NCBI GenBank assembly: GCA_025964695.1
Contig: JAOPYK010000025.1
Coordinates: 1 to 48,774 of the forward strand
Direction of reading: 5' to 3'
DNA length: 48,774 nucleotides
Source: Streptosporangiaceae bacterium
GTDB taxonomy: Bacteria > Actinomycetota > Actinomycetes > Streptosporangiales > Streptosporangiaceae
Position numbers and translations under genes: made by a program. This document shows, piece by piece, positions 1-8,634 of this stretch. The notes below the pieces were generated by a model that had not been told where the DNA came from, did no database searches, and saw nothing but the letters and a program-made list of their open reading frames with translations. Numbering within the stretch: the stretch's first letter is position 1; each line of letters begins with the position of its first letter.

Positions 1-39
1 CAGCTCAAGGAGAGCAAGCCCCTGCCGGCTTCCGACTGA
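1..39 (+). CDS. C-terminal end of an upstream gene (partial)
   Basis: An open frame enters from the left edge and ends at TGA 37-39, giving the tail QLKESKPLPASD. Only 12 residues are visible, so no family can be named. The stop lies 24 bases before the ATG of the acyl-CoA synthetase on the same strand, so the two are probably one transcription unit. Confidence 0.45.
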   Translation, partial: QLKESKPLPASD

Positions 40-63
40 TCCCGCGACCGACCGGAGCGTGTG

Positions 64-1581
64 ATGAACGTGACGATGCTGCTCGACATGGCCGCCGAGG
101 GGTTCGGCGACCGGGTGATCGTGGGACGCCGTGAGAACGGGCTGAGCGCAGCCCGGCTCCAGGAGCTCTCGGTCGGCGGGGCCCGGGCGGTGCGGTCGGC
201 CGGCGCGGACGCGGTGGTCTATCTCGGCGTGAACGGCCCGGCCTTCCCGGTGGCGATGTTCGCGGCGGCCCGCGCGGGCGTGCCGCTGGTCCCGGTCAAC
301 TACCGGCTCGGCGAGGACCAGCTGCGCCTGCTGCTGGCCAACCATCCCGGCGCCTACGGGATCGCGGGCGCGGAGCAGGCCGGTGCGCTCACCCGGGCGG
401 GGCTGTCCACCCGGACCCCGGGGGAGTTCCTGGCGGACGCAGGCCGGACCCCCGGCGGCGACCCCGCTCTCGACGCGGACGCGGCCGACCCGGAGACCGC
501 CGCGGTCCTGATCTACACCAGCGGGACCACCTCGACGCCCAAGGGCGTGGTGCTCCGCCATCACAACCTGGTGTCCTACGTGCTCGGCACGGTGGAGTTC
601 GCCGGCGCAGGCGATGAGGAGGCCGCGCTGATGAGCGTGCCCCCGTACCACATCGCCGCGGTCTCCAACGTGCTGACGAACCTCTTCGCGGGCCGGCGGT
701 TCATCACGCTGGAGTCGTTCGCCCCGGCCGAATGGCTGGCCCTGGTCCGCGACCAGGGTGTGACGAACGCGATGGTCGTCCCTACCATGCTCGCCCGGAT
801 CATGGAGGCCACCGACCTCGACCGGTCGGTGGGGACGCTGCGCGCGCTCGCCTACGGCGGTGCCAAGATGCCGCTGCGGGTCATCGAGCAGGCGCTGCGG
901 GACTGGCCGGCCGTCGACTTCGTCAACGCCTACGGGCTCACCGAGACCAGCTCGACGATCTCGGTCCTGGGGCCCGAAGACCACCGCGCCGCGATCGTCA
1001 GCACCGACCCGGCGGTGCGGGCCAGGCTGGCCTCGGCCGGACGGGTCGTCCCGGCGATCGAGATGGAGATCCGCGACGAGGAGGACCGGGTGCTTCCGGC
1101 CGGGGTCACCGGGCGGGTCTGGGTCCGCGGGGAGCAGGTGTCCGGTGAGTACGCCGGCGCGGGCTCGTCGGTCGACGAACGCGGCTTCTTCGACACCCGG
1201 GACCGGGGCAGGCTCGACGAGGCGGGCTATCTCTTCATCGAGGGCCGTATCGACGACACCATCATCCGGGGCGCGGAGAACATCGCGCCGGCCGAGATCG
1301 AGGACGTGCTGCTGCGCCATCCCGACGTCGCCGACGCCGTCGTGGTCGGGGTGCCCGACGAGGAGTGGGGCCAGCGGATCGAGGCGGCCGTCGTGCCCCG
1401 TCCGGGTGCCGTGCTCGACCTGACGGCGCTCCGCGAGCACGTCCGGAGCAGGCTGCGCGGGTCCAGGACCCCCGACCGCATCGCCTGCTGGCCGGAACTG
1501 CCGCGGACCCACACTGGCAAGATCATCCGCCGGGACGTCGTGGCGGGCCTGCTGAACGAGCGGCAGCACAGCGCTCCTTGA
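64..1581 (+). CDS. AMP-dependent acyl-CoA synthetase (FadD-like)
   Basis: Class I adenylate-forming enzyme of about 505 residues, expected to activate a carboxylic acid to its CoA thioester in the cytosol using ATP. The phosphate-binding loop YTSGTTSTPKG is at residues 151-161, the A5 motif YGLTET is in the middle, the A8 hinge region DRGRLDEAGYLFIEGR follows, and the A10 lysine is K486 in RTHTGKIIRR. The length is normal for the family. I prefer the ATG at 64 over the GTG at 61 because GGAG (54-57) is then six bases away. The partial upstream gene is co-directional, and two strong hairpins follow the stop. The acid substrate cannot be deduced; fatty, aromatic or alicyclic acids are all possible. 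Confidence 0.9.
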   Translation: MNVTMLLDMAAEGFGDRVIVGRRENGLSAARLQELSVGGARAVRSAGADAVVYLGVNGPAFPVAMFAAARAGVPLVPVNYRLGEDQLRLLLANHPGAYGIAGAEQAGALTRAGLSTRTPGEFLADAGRTPGGDPALDADAADPETAAVLIYTSGTTSTPKGVVLRHHNLVSYVLGTVEFAGAGDEEAALMSVPPYHIAAVSNVLTNLFAGRRFITLESFAPAEWLALVRDQGVTNAMVVPTMLARIMEATDLDRSVGTLRALAYGGAKMPLRVIEQALRDWPAVDFVNAYGLTETSSTISVLGPEDHRAAIVSTDPAVRARLASAGRVVPAIEMEIRDEEDRVLPAGVTGRVWVRGEQVSGEYAGAGSSVDERGFFDTRDRGRLDEAGYLFIEGRIDDTIIRGAENIAPAEIEDVLLRHPDVADAVVVGVPDEEWGQRIEAAVVPRPGAVLDLTALREHVRSRLRGSRTPDRIACWPELPRTHTGKIIRRDVVAGLLNERQHSAP

Positions 1582-1586
1582 GGACG

Positions 1587-1616
1587 GGCACCGGGTGAGC
1601 GCGCTCACCCGGTGCC
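1587..1616. terminator. Perfect 30-bp palindrome, terminator-like
   Basis: GGCACCGGGTGAGCG is followed directly by its reverse complement, six bases after the synthetase stop. It would form a stem of about 13 bp with a small loop. There is no U tract, as is common in high-GC actinomycetes. It sits between convergent genes. Confidence 0.65.
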
Positions 1617-1629
1617 ACCGGCGGGTGAT

Positions 1630-1660
1630 CGGCCCCGCGACCGGAACGGTCGCGGGGCCG
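1630..1660. terminator. Second hairpin between convergent genes
   Basis: The arms CGGCCCCGCGACCG and CGGTCGCGGGGCCG form a perfect 14-bp stem with the loop GAA. It lies 17 bases beyond the end of the minus-strand small gene, so it probably terminates that operon, in tandem with the hairpin at 1587-1616. Confidence 0.65.
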
Positions 1661-1677
1661 GTGTCGTCTCTACCGCT

Positions 1678-1881
1678 CTACTGCGAACGGGTGTGCACCC
1701 TCGCCAGGCGCAGCCCCTCGGCCCGGCTCGGCGCGGTGACGCTCCACCGCTCGCAGGAACAGGCACAGGTGTAGGTGCCGTCCTGCGCCGGGATCACGGA
1801 CTGCGCCACGCACTCGCCCGCCGAGCTCGCCACGTCGTGCAGGAACTCCGTGGGAGAGTCGTACATCACGTTGTCGCTCAT
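1678..1881 (-). CDS. Small Cys-containing protein, 67 aa, unknown function
   Basis: I do not recognise this gene. It encodes 67 residues with balanced composition, unlike the Arg/Pro-rich antisense frames, and ends just before a strong hairpin. The middle has the motif TYTCACSCERW, a Cys-x-Cys pair preceded by a further Cys (GEC) and followed by a C-terminal His, so metal binding is possible. It starts 39 bases downstream of the amidohydrolase stop on the same strand and is probably the last gene of that operon. The ribosome site is weak (GTGGA). It could be a small partner of the amidohydrolase or a chance frame. Confidence 0.55.
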   Translation of the reverse strand: MSDNVMYDSPTEFLHDVASSAGECVAQSVIPAQDGTYTCACSCERWSVTAPSRAEGLRLARVHTRSQ

Positions 1882-1920
1882 CGGTCCACAGCCAATCAGT
1901 CGGGTCGATGGTGGGCCGGC

Positions 1921-3048
1921 TCAGGCCGCGACGGCCGGAAGCGGCGGCACCTCGGGGAACAGCTCGGCGAAGGCGCCCACCGTGATCCGCTCCTTGACGG
2001 CGGGGTCCGCGCCGTCGAACAGGTGGTGCAGGGTCTGCTGCGTGTGCCCGAAGGTGCCCTCCATGTGGGGGTAGTCGCTGCCCCACATGACGTTGTGATA
2101 GCCCATCGAGGTGGCCGCGGCGACCGCCGACTCGTCGTGCTGGAACGAGGCGTACACCTGCGAGTAGATGATCTCGCGGGGGGAGCGCTTGAGCTTGGGC
2201 CGCACCGCGACCGCGTGCTGGCGGTAGCCCTCCTCCATCCGGTCGGCGACGAAGGGCACCCAGGTGGCGCCGCCCTCCGACACCAGCACCTTGAGGTCCG
2301 GGTGCCGGTCCAGCGCGCCGGAGGCGACCAGCTTCATCACCGCACGCTGACCGCCGAACGTGGTCTCGGTGTAGTTCAGCACGGCGCCGCCCGGACCCCG
2401 GTACATGACGCCGGCCGAGCCGCCCGAGGACAGGTCGATCGGGTCGGTGCCGATGTGGAATGCGATGACGATGTTCGCCTCCTCCGCCACGGCCCAGAAG
2501 GGCTCCCAGACGTCCTGGTTGTAGTCCTTCTGCAGCGGATGCGGGCTGACCGGCATGAAGACGGCCCGGTACCCCAGCTCCGCGACGCGCTTCAGCTCGG
2601 CCACCGCGTCGTCGATGTCCAGCGTGGAGACCTGCGCGGTGGCGACCAGGCGCGGCGAGGCCTGGTGAATGGTCTCGTGCGCCCAGTCGTTGCTGACCCG
2701 CAGGGCCTCACGCAGCACCTCGGGCGTACGGAACGAGGAGCTCCACATGCCCAGTGACGGGAAGACGAGCTCGCCCCAGATGCCCTCCTGGTCCAGGTCG
2801 ACCAGGCGCAGCGGGATGTCGCGCGCGCCGGGAGCGCGGTTCGAGGCCTCGATGAACTCCTGGGCGGCCATGCTGGGCAGCTTGCGACGGAAGGACATGC
2901 CGTCGATGTGCACGGTCTCCCAGAGGCCGTCGGGGTCCTTCTCCGACCGCGGCACCAGCTCGGCCAGGCGGGCGGGCAGATTGGCGCGCCACAGGTCCTC
3001 GGGCTCGAGGAAGTGGGAGTCGCCGGAGTTGGCCCAGATCTTTTCCAT
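1921..3048 (-). CDS. Amidohydrolase-2 family metal-dependent hydrolase/decarboxylase
   Basis: TIM-barrel protein of 375 residues in the amidohydrolase-2 (ACMSD-like) family, which hydrolyses or decarboxylates cyclic and aromatic acids. The N-terminal metal motif appears as DSHFLEP (D10, H12), which lacks the second His of the usual DxHxH. A barrel His lies in AFHIGTDP near residue 197, and the conserved Asp D325 is in WGSDYPHMEG. The start ATG follows AGGAGA at good spacing. It is 36 bases downstream of the DUF2889 gene on the same strand. Such proteins recur in actinobacterial steroid and terpenoid catabolic clusters, often without a known reaction. The family is clear but the reaction is not. 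Confidence 0.85.
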   Translation of the reverse strand: MEKIWANSGDSHFLEPEDLWRANLPARLAELVPRSEKDPDGLWETVHIDGMSFRRKLPSMAAQEFIEASNRAPGARDIPLRLVDLDQEGIWGELVFPSLGMWSSSFRTPEVLREALRVSNDWAHETIHQASPRLVATAQVSTLDIDDAVAELKRVAELGYRAVFMPVSPHPLQKDYNQDVWEPFWAVAEEANIVIAFHIGTDPIDLSSGGSAGVMYRGPGGAVLNYTETTFGGQRAVMKLVASGALDRHPDLKVLVSEGGATWVPFVADRMEEGYRQHAVAVRPKLKRSPREIIYSQVYASFQHDESAVAAATSMGYHNVMWGSDYPHMEGTFGHTQQTLHHLFDGADPAVKERITVGAFAELFPEVPPLPAVAA

Positions 3049-3084
3049 GAGGTTCTCCTGATCGTGGTCTCGGGCTTCGTGATC

Positions 3085-4098
3085 TCAGTGGCGGGCGGCG
3101 AGGTCCAGGAGGGCCGGCACGTCCTCGAGGGCCCGGAGCATGTCGTTCAGATGGGTGCAGGTGGAGATCCCGGTGAAGGTGCCGCGTACGTGCCGGCGCA
3201 ACCCGGCCAGCGGGACGCCCGCCAGCCGCCCGGCGCTGGCCGCGGCGGCCGGGCACTCGGTCCAGGGCAGGGCCCTGGGCACGGCCTCGCACCGGCTCAC
3301 CGTGCCGCCGTCGATCTCGGCGGTGAGCGTGTACTCGTGGATGACGGTCTCCAGGCCGTCGGGCAGGACGTAGGAGTCCCGGAAGATCGCTTCCACGGTG
3401 GCCGGCTCGCCCGGGCGGACGTCGATGCGGCGGGTACGGCGCATGCCGTGGGGCGGCAGGGGATCGGTGGGGTGCCAGGCCAGCGCGTCGTCGGGGTCGA
3501 GCAGCGGGGGAGCGGCCGGGCCGGTGACCACGGGAGGGCTGCCGGATCGCTCGACCTCGGTCATGATCGTCGCTCCGGTGGCGAACCCGGCGCAGAGGTC
3601 CGCGGTGAACGCGGGCCGGCCCGTCGCCGGCTGTGGTGCCCGGCTCCGTACGCGCCCGGCCATGAAGGCGTGACCCGACACGAGCGTGGTGACCGGCAGG
3701 TCGTCCAGCAGCAGGTAGAGCAGGTCGTGGTCGGTGTGCAGGCTCGGGTCAGCCTCGTCGAGGCGGCCCCGGAACCCCGAGGACACGCGCTGGCCGAGCA
3801 GCCGGTCGAGGGCGGGGCGCCGCGGGGTGGTGACGAGCTCCTGCAGCGTCCTGCCCTGCACGAAGTCGACGACGGCACGGCACGAGGCTTCGGCCTGCAC
3901 CCGTGCCGAGGACCGGCCGGTACGCAGGTCGCGGCCGGTGCCCACCAGCACGAGGGGACCGTCGAGGCCGTCGGGCCGCAGCATGTCGATCGTGCTGGTG
4001 CGGCGGACCGATCCCGGTGCCCGGGCGGGTGTGCCGGACGTCGGCTCGTGGATTCCGTGCCGCGGATGCAGCAGGCGTGGCGGACCGGTCAGCGACAT
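3085..4098 (-). CDS. DUF2889 family protein
   Basis: A protein of 337 residues whose C-terminal third matches my memory of DUF2889: an acidic strand HEYTLTAEIDGG, then a conserved Cys-rich end with PWTECP and FTGISTCTHLND. The conserved Cys/His set near the C-terminus could bind metal or a cofactor. The start ATG at 4098 is preceded by TGGAG at five bases. It is followed closely by the amidohydrolase gene in the same direction and preceded by a 186-bp promoter-sized gap. DUF2889 genes are often found in aromatic or steroid catabolic clusters; no reaction is established to my knowledge. Confidence 0.75.
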   Translation of the reverse strand: MSLTGPPRLLHPRHGIHEPTSGTPARAPGSVRRTSTIDMLRPDGLDGPLVLVGTGRDLRTGRSSARVQAEASCRAVVDFVQGRTLQELVTTPRRPALDRLLGQRVSSGFRGRLDEADPSLHTDHDLLYLLLDDLPVTTLVSGHAFMAGRVRSRAPQPATGRPAFTADLCAGFATGATIMTEVERSGSPPVVTGPAAPPLLDPDDALAWHPTDPLPPHGMRRTRRIDVRPGEPATVEAIFRDSYVLPDGLETVIHEYTLTAEIDGGTVSRCEAVPRALPWTECPAAAASAGRLAGVPLAGLRRHVRGTFTGISTCTHLNDMLRALEDVPALLDLAARH

Positions 4099-4231
4099 CG
4101 TGACTCCAGTTCTCGTCGCCGTCCCCTGCGACCTGACCCACGGTCAGGGCGGCGACGATCGACCATTTCCGAACTCCACTCCGATGGCGGCGGGACGACC
4201 GGGTTTCCGGGCGCCTATGTCCACCTCTGAG

Positions 4232-4248
4232 TGAAAACGGCTTTTTCA
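4232..4248. promoter_or_regulatory. Inverted repeat TGAAAA-N5-TTTTCA upstream of the DUF2889 operon
   Basis: Six-base perfect arms are separated by CGGCT, 134 bases upstream of the DUF2889 start and within the only non-coding gap between it and the CoA-transferase. It could be a repressor site. The AT-rich patch also fits a promoter. Confidence 0.35.
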
Positions 4249-4284
4249 ATGGTCGCCCCAACGATGCGGCTTGTCAACGGGGGG

Positions 4285-6765
4285 TCAGGAAACGACGCCG
4301 CGTTCATGGAGCCCGGCGATGCGGGCGTCGTCGTAACCCAGCTCGCGCAGCAGTGCGTCGGTGTGCTCGCCGGCCACGCAGCCGCCCTGCGCCCGGGTGG
4401 CGGAGCGGGAGAAGCGCACCGTCGGGCCCAGCCGGAGATGCTCGTCGAAGACGGGGCTCGTCGCGGTGGCGCAGTACTCCGCCGCCAGCTCCTCGTCGGT
4501 CTGCAGGAGCGACTCGGGAGCGCGCTCGGTCACCACCACGCAGCCCACTCCCGCCGCGGTCAGCCGCTCCTCCCACTCCGCCGCGGGCCGCTTGCGGAAG
4601 ACGCCGGCCAGCACGGCGGCGAGCTGCTCGTCGTCGGCGCGCCGGGCGTCGGGGAACGCGAAGGCCTCTCCGCCCAGGTCGGCCTCCGTGGCCAGGGCCG
4701 AGACCAGATCGGCCCACTCCCCGGCGCGCGGCGCGGCGAGGAAGACCCAGCCGTCGGAGGCCTGATACATCCGGTAGAGCGCGGAGTAGCCGTGGCCGCC
4801 CGGGTCCACCGCCGGCGAGACCGGCCGGCCGGGATAGTCGATGAGCTGGTCGAGCAGGGCGTGCGTCGTGCTGCCGATCATGGTGGTGGTCAGCGTGCCC
4901 AGTGCCCGGCCGCGGGCGCGGGCGAGCAGGCCGAGGAGGAGGGCGGAGGCGACCGCGTTGGCCGCGATGCCGTCGGCCTGGAGGGTGGGCACGGCCGTGG
5001 CCGAGTTGAGCCGCACGGCGGCCACCTTGATGTCGGCGAGCGAGCCAGTCGCCTGTGCGGCGTCGGGCGCCTCGGTCAGAGCCACTCCTGCGGTGGCCCC
5101 GATCGACGGCGCGTACGCGGGGCGCGCGCCGTAGGGGCCGCTCGTTCCGTAACCCGGGGCGTTGAGGTAGACCAGATCGGGATTGAGCGCGGTGAGGGTC
5201 GCCGCGTCCACCCCGGCACGCTCGGCGGCGCCGGCCCGGAACGCCTGCAGCACCACGTCGCTGCGCCGGGTCAGTTCGTGCACGATGCGCAGGCCCTCCT
5301 CGGTCCCCAGGTCCAGGGAGATGCTCTCCTTGCCCTGCATGACCTTGGCGCCGCCCGCCTCCGGGAACGGCAGGACCCCGCGGATGGTGTCACCGGTCAG
5401 GCTCTCCACCTTGATGACGCGGGCGCCGAGGTCGGTCAGCAGCGTGGACCCGAACGGGCCCGCGAACATGAGGCCGAACTCCAGGATCGTGACCCCCTGA
5501 AGTGGCAGCCCTGCCGGGGCCTCGGCCGCCCCGCCACCGGAGCCGCCCGCCACCGGGGCGGCCGTGCCCCGCAGCTGCGCACCGTGCTCGTCGAGACGCG
5601 GCGCGGGTCGCGGCGGAGACAGCGGCCGCTCGTCCACGTGCACCAGGGTGGACGGCTGGCGGACCGGGCCGAACTCCGGGTCGTGGGCCACCACCACCCG
5701 TCCGTCGTGCAGCAGTTGCGGATGGCCGAGGGCGTCGGGGCCGGCGCGGAACACCTCCGCCATGATGTTCGGATTGGTGGCGAAGACGTGCTCCCATTCC
5801 TGGAGAGTGCGCTCGCCGACTTTCTGGATCATGATCTCCCAGAGCTCGGTGCGCAGTTCCTGGGACTCCAGCACCGGAAGGCCCTTCCACTTCGGGTCCG
5901 ACAGCAGCGGCGTCAGCCCGAGCTCCTCGAGCATGCTGCCGAAGAGCCGGGGCTCGACCTGGGCGAACTGCAGCCAGTGTCCGTCCTTGGTGGGCGCGGA
6001 GAGCAGCGGGTAGGTGAGCGGGGACTGCGGCTCGCCCGCCGGGGTGTAGGCGTCGACGGTCTGGTACGCGCCCGGCCAGCGGACGCCGATGAGCTCGGTG
6101 AACCAGGTCCAGGTGTCGAAGGTGGTGGCTCCTCGCACGAGGTCGGCCTCGACGTGCTGCCCCGTTCCGCTGGACTCCCGCTCGAGGAGGGCCGACAGGA
6201 TCCCGTGCAACGCGTTCTGGGCGGCGCCCCAGGTGGCGAAGGGCACCGAGACGAAGGCCGGTCCGGGCCGCGGCACGATCCGGCGCTTGGCGTGGAACAT
6301 GCCGAGTTTGGCCATCACCATGCCCTCGTAGCCCTTGAGATCGGCCCAGGGCCCGGACGAGCCCCATCCGGTGATCGCTGCGCTGACCAGCCGCGGGTTC
6401 AGCCGGGCCAGCTCCGCCGGGGTCAGGCCGAGGCGCTCGGTGGTCCGCGGGCGGAACGTGGTGACCAGGACGTCGGCGCGGGCGATCAGCCCGTGCAGAA
6501 CGTCTCGGCCGGCCTGGTCGCGCAGGTCGAGTTCGACGCTGCGCTTGCCCCGGGCCAGGGCGGGCCAGGCGGCCAGTTCCCGCAGTGGGCTGCCGCCGGG
6601 AGGCTCGACCTGGACGACGTCCGCGCCCGCGTCGGCGAGGAACTGTGTCGCCTGGGCACCGGGTGCCATGGTCGAGAGGTCGACGACCGTGAGCCCGGCG
6701 AGGGGCGTGGCACCCTGCGCCTCCGGGCCGTTCGTGTCGTGCTGCCCCGAAGGCGCTCCGCTCAC
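4285..6765 (-). CDS. Fused double CaiB/BaiF (family III) CoA-transferase
   Basis: About 826 residues, twice the usual length, with two complete CaiB/BaiF domains (roughly 20-400 and 435-820). Family III enzymes move CoA between carboxylic acids and normally work as interlocked homodimers, so this looks like a single-chain pseudo-dimer. Both halves have the N-terminal nucleotide-fold signature (TVVDLSTMAPG and TILEFGLMFAGPFG). At the position of the catalytic Asp the first domain has Thr178, while the second keeps D598 in QADGIAAN. I chose GTG 6765 because GAGG lies six bases upstream; an ATG at 6837 would add 24 unlikely residues. It lies between the TetR gene and the DUF2889 operon. Confidence 0.88.
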   Translation of the reverse strand: MSGAPSGQHDTNGPEAQGATPLAGLTVVDLSTMAPGAQATQFLADAGADVVQVEPPGGSPLRELAAWPALARGKRSVELDLRDQAGRDVLHGLIARADVLVTTFRPRTTERLGLTPAELARLNPRLVSAAITGWGSSGPWADLKGYEGMVMAKLGMFHAKRRIVPRPGPAFVSVPFATWGAAQNALHGILSALLERESSGTGQHVEADLVRGATTFDTWTWFTELIGVRWPGAYQTVDAYTPAGEPQSPLTYPLLSAPTKDGHWLQFAQVEPRLFGSMLEELGLTPLLSDPKWKGLPVLESQELRTELWEIMIQKVGERTLQEWEHVFATNPNIMAEVFRAGPDALGHPQLLHDGRVVVAHDPEFGPVRQPSTLVHVDERPLSPPRPAPRLDEHGAQLRGTAAPVAGGSGGGAAEAPAGLPLQGVTILEFGLMFAGPFGSTLLTDLGARVIKVESLTGDTIRGVLPFPEAGGAKVMQGKESISLDLGTEEGLRIVHELTRRSDVVLQAFRAGAAERAGVDAATLTALNPDLVYLNAPGYGTSGPYGARPAYAPSIGATAGVALTEAPDAAQATGSLADIKVAAVRLNSATAVPTLQADGIAANAVASALLLGLLARARGRALGTLTTTMIGSTTHALLDQLIDYPGRPVSPAVDPGGHGYSALYRMYQASDGWVFLAAPRAGEWADLVSALATEADLGGEAFAFPDARRADDEQLAAVLAGVFRKRPAAEWEERLTAAGVGCVVVTERAPESLLQTDEELAAEYCATATSPVFDEHLRLGPTVRFSRSATRAQGGCVAGEHTDALLRELGYDDARIAGLHERGVVS

Positions 6766-6851
6766 CGTCCACCTCAATCCGCTTGAAGACGCGCTTGCCT
6801 GGATGACGAGTGTGACCGCCGTCGCATGGCGCGTCAAGAATCTATATTCAT

Positions 6852-6866
6852 TAACTCAGTGCGTTA
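6852..6866. promoter_or_regulatory. TetR-type operator candidate TAACTCAGTGCGTTA
   Basis: This 15-bp palindrome has one mismatched pair around a central G. It is in the AT-rich gap upstream of the fused CoA-transferase and downstream of the TetR gene, both on the minus strand. It agrees at 12 of 15 positions with the reverse complement of the site at 28601-28615. Confidence 0.5.
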
Positions 6867-6962
6867 GGACAGAGTTCCGTGAGGCAGTGGCGACGAGGGT
6901 GATCGCAGGTGGCGACGGCCGTCGAGGGGTTCTGACGTGCGAGGACGAAGGTGCCCGCGGCC

Positions 6963-7577
6963 TCAGGCGGGTCCGCGGCCGGCGGGCCGGGGGGAGGCCC
7001 CGAGCGCACGGAACGCGAAGCCGGCCACTTGATCGGCCGCCTCGGCGGCGGTCACTGAGGCCTCCTGGGACATCTGTTCCTCGAACGCCTGGCCGATCGC
7101 CGCCCGGATCGACCGGGCGTCGGGCCAGGGGTCGGCAAGCGGGAACGATCCGTCGGCCCGGCCGTCGAGCAGGATCTGTGCGAGGGCGGCTTCCTGTGCG
7201 GTCTGGAAGCGAGCGCGTTCCGCGGCGTAGCCGCGCGCCCGCTGGGCATCCTCGGAGGTCAGGATCAGCACCCGGCGCCGGCGCGGCTCCTCGTCCGTCA
7301 GCCGCAGCATGCCGTCGATCCAGCGGCGCAGTGCCTCGGCCGGCGACGCGGCGGCGGAGGAGGCGGTCCGCAATTCGGCCATCACCAGGTCGCTGTCGCT
7401 GCGGAACATGGCGAGCAGGAGGCCGTCCTTGGACTCGAAGTGCCGGTAGAACGCGCGGGTCGACAGGCCCGCCGCGGTGAGGATGTCGGTGATCGACACG
7501 GCCCCGCCGGAGCTGTCCATGAGGCACCGGTAGGCGGCCTCCATGATGTTCGACTTCTCGGTGGCCGGATTCATCAC
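6963..7577 (-). CDS. TetR family transcriptional regulator
   Basis: About 204 residues. The N-terminal helix-turn-helix is SITDILTAAGLSTRAFYRHF, followed by KDGLLLAMF, the standard TetR pattern; the C-terminal ligand domain is unclassified. The start is ambiguous: AGGGGAGG lies eight bases before GTG 7577 and eleven before ATG 7574, while GTG 7586 overlaps the ribosome site. It is divergent from the crotonase gene at 7779 and directly upstream of the fused CoA-transferase. It probably represses one or both neighbours with an acyl-CoA as inducer, which is inference from the family. Confidence 0.88.
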   Translation of the reverse strand: MMNPATEKSNIMEAAYRCLMDSSGGAVSITDILTAAGLSTRAFYRHFESKDGLLLAMFRSDSDLVMAELRTASSAAASPAEALRRWIDGMLRLTDEEPRRRRVLILTSEDAQRARGYAAERARFQTAQEAALAQILLDGRADGSFPLADPWPDARSIRAAIGQAFEEQMSQEASVTAAEAADQVAGFAFRALGASPRPAGRGPA

Positions 7578-7778
7578 GGTTGGCACCTCCCCTCATGGCG
7601 CGTCGTTCCCAAGCGCGGGCGGATCACCAGCGTACCGAGGCCGTGCGCCCTGGGCGGCTCCTCGCGGACTGGGTGCGTCCGGCGGGCGAAATTCTATTTA
7701 GAGTACTGTTTTGGCACCGGCGGGATGGCCCGTCGTGTCTGCACGGGGCGTGGCACGGTCCGCGCCGGAGGAGGGAAC

Positions 7779-8543
7779 ATGTCGGACGAGGTTCTCGTCG
7801 AGCGCCGCGGCGCCGTTCAGGTGATCACGATCAACCGCCCGGCGGCGCGCAACGCGCTCGACGCCACGGTGGCGCACGCCGTGGCCGCCGCCGCCGACGA
7901 GCTGGACGCCTCCGACGACCTGCGCGTGGGCGTGCTCACCGGCGCGGGCGGCACCTTCTCCGCCGGCATGGACCTGAAGGCGTTCCTGCGTGGGGAGAAC
8001 CCGTCCATCGAGGGGCGCGGCCTGTGCGGGATCACCATGACTCCGCCGCGCAAGCCGCTCATCGGCGCGGTCGAGGGCTGGGCGCTGGCCGGCGGCTTCG
8101 AGCTCCTGCTCGCCTGTGACCTGGTGGTGGCCGCCCGCACGGCGAGGTTCGGCGTTCCCGAGGTCAAGCGTGCCCTGGTGGCGGGCGCCGGCGCGGCGCT
8201 GCTGCTGACCCGGCGGCTGCCGTTCGCGGTCGCGCTCGAACTGCTGCTGACCGGTGACCCCATCGACGCCGCCCGGGCCGCCGAGGTCGGGCTGGTGAAC
8301 CGGGTGGTCGACGAGGGCGGCGCGCTGGAGGCCGCGGTGGAGCTGGCGGCCCGGATCGCCGGGAACGGGCCGCTGGCGGTGGCCGCCACCAAGCGGATCG
8401 CCCGCTCGACCGCGGACTGGACGCTGCCCGAAGGCTGGTACCGCCAAGAGAAGATCCTGCAGCCGATCATCACTTCTGAGGACGCCCGCGAGGGGGCCAC
8501 CGCCTTCGCCGAGAAGCGGCCTCCAGTCTGGCGGGGGCGTTGA
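7779..8543 (+). CDS. Enoyl-CoA hydratase/isomerase (crotonase family)
   Basis: A crotonase of 254 residues, expected to hydrate a 2,3-enoyl-CoA. The oxyanion-hole segments are FSAGMDLKAF and LAGGFEL. Both catalytic glutamates are present: E108 in GGFEL and E128 in VPEVKRAL, 20 residues apart as in rat mitochondrial crotonase. The C-terminal end EGATAFAEKRPPVW is the usual trimerisation tail. ATG 7779 follows GGAGGAGGG. Longer in-frame extensions upstream run into the TetR promoter region and are unlikely. It is followed by the dehydrogenase pair, 91 bases away. Confidence 0.92.
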   Translation: MSDEVLVERRGAVQVITINRPAARNALDATVAHAVAAAADELDASDDLRVGVLTGAGGTFSAGMDLKAFLRGENPSIEGRGLCGITMTPPRKPLIGAVEGWALAGGFELLLACDLVVAARTARFGVPEVKRALVAGAGAALLLTRRLPFAVALELLLTGDPIDAARAAEVGLVNRVVDEGGALEAAVELAARIAGNGPLAVAATKRIARSTADWTLPEGWYRQEKILQPIITSEDAREGATAFAEKRPPVWRGR

Positions 8544-8566
8544 CGCTACCTCCGGGCATGACAGAC

Positions 8567-8578
8567 TGAGTATACTCA
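8567..8578. promoter_or_regulatory. Perfect 12-bp palindrome TGAGTATACTCA (GntR-type operator candidate)
   Basis: It lies in the 91-bp gap between the crotonase stop and the first acyl-CoA dehydrogenase start. A GTATAC core with symmetric flanks is the known shape of many FCD-type GntR sites. Related sequences occur at 13874-13885, 20431-20442, 21657-21668 and 24071-24092 in front of other genes of the island. Confidence 0.6.
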
Positions 8579-8634
8579 ATGTGGGTGTCTGCGCTAACGT
8601 CTGCCGCGGTACGCCGAATCACTGGAGGAGCCAC

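Noticed and set aside
1612-2757. Long plus-strand frame antisense to the amidohydrolase (and a similar one at 2908-4230)
   Set aside because: Composition is His/Arg/Gly-rich antisense sequence without motifs, and the frames run across the terminators.
4231-6786. An 851-codon open frame antisense to the fused CoA-transferase
   Set aside because: It is Arg/Gly/Ala-rich with no family motif, and is the mirror of a GC-rich coding frame; the minus-strand frame carries two clear CaiB/BaiF domains.
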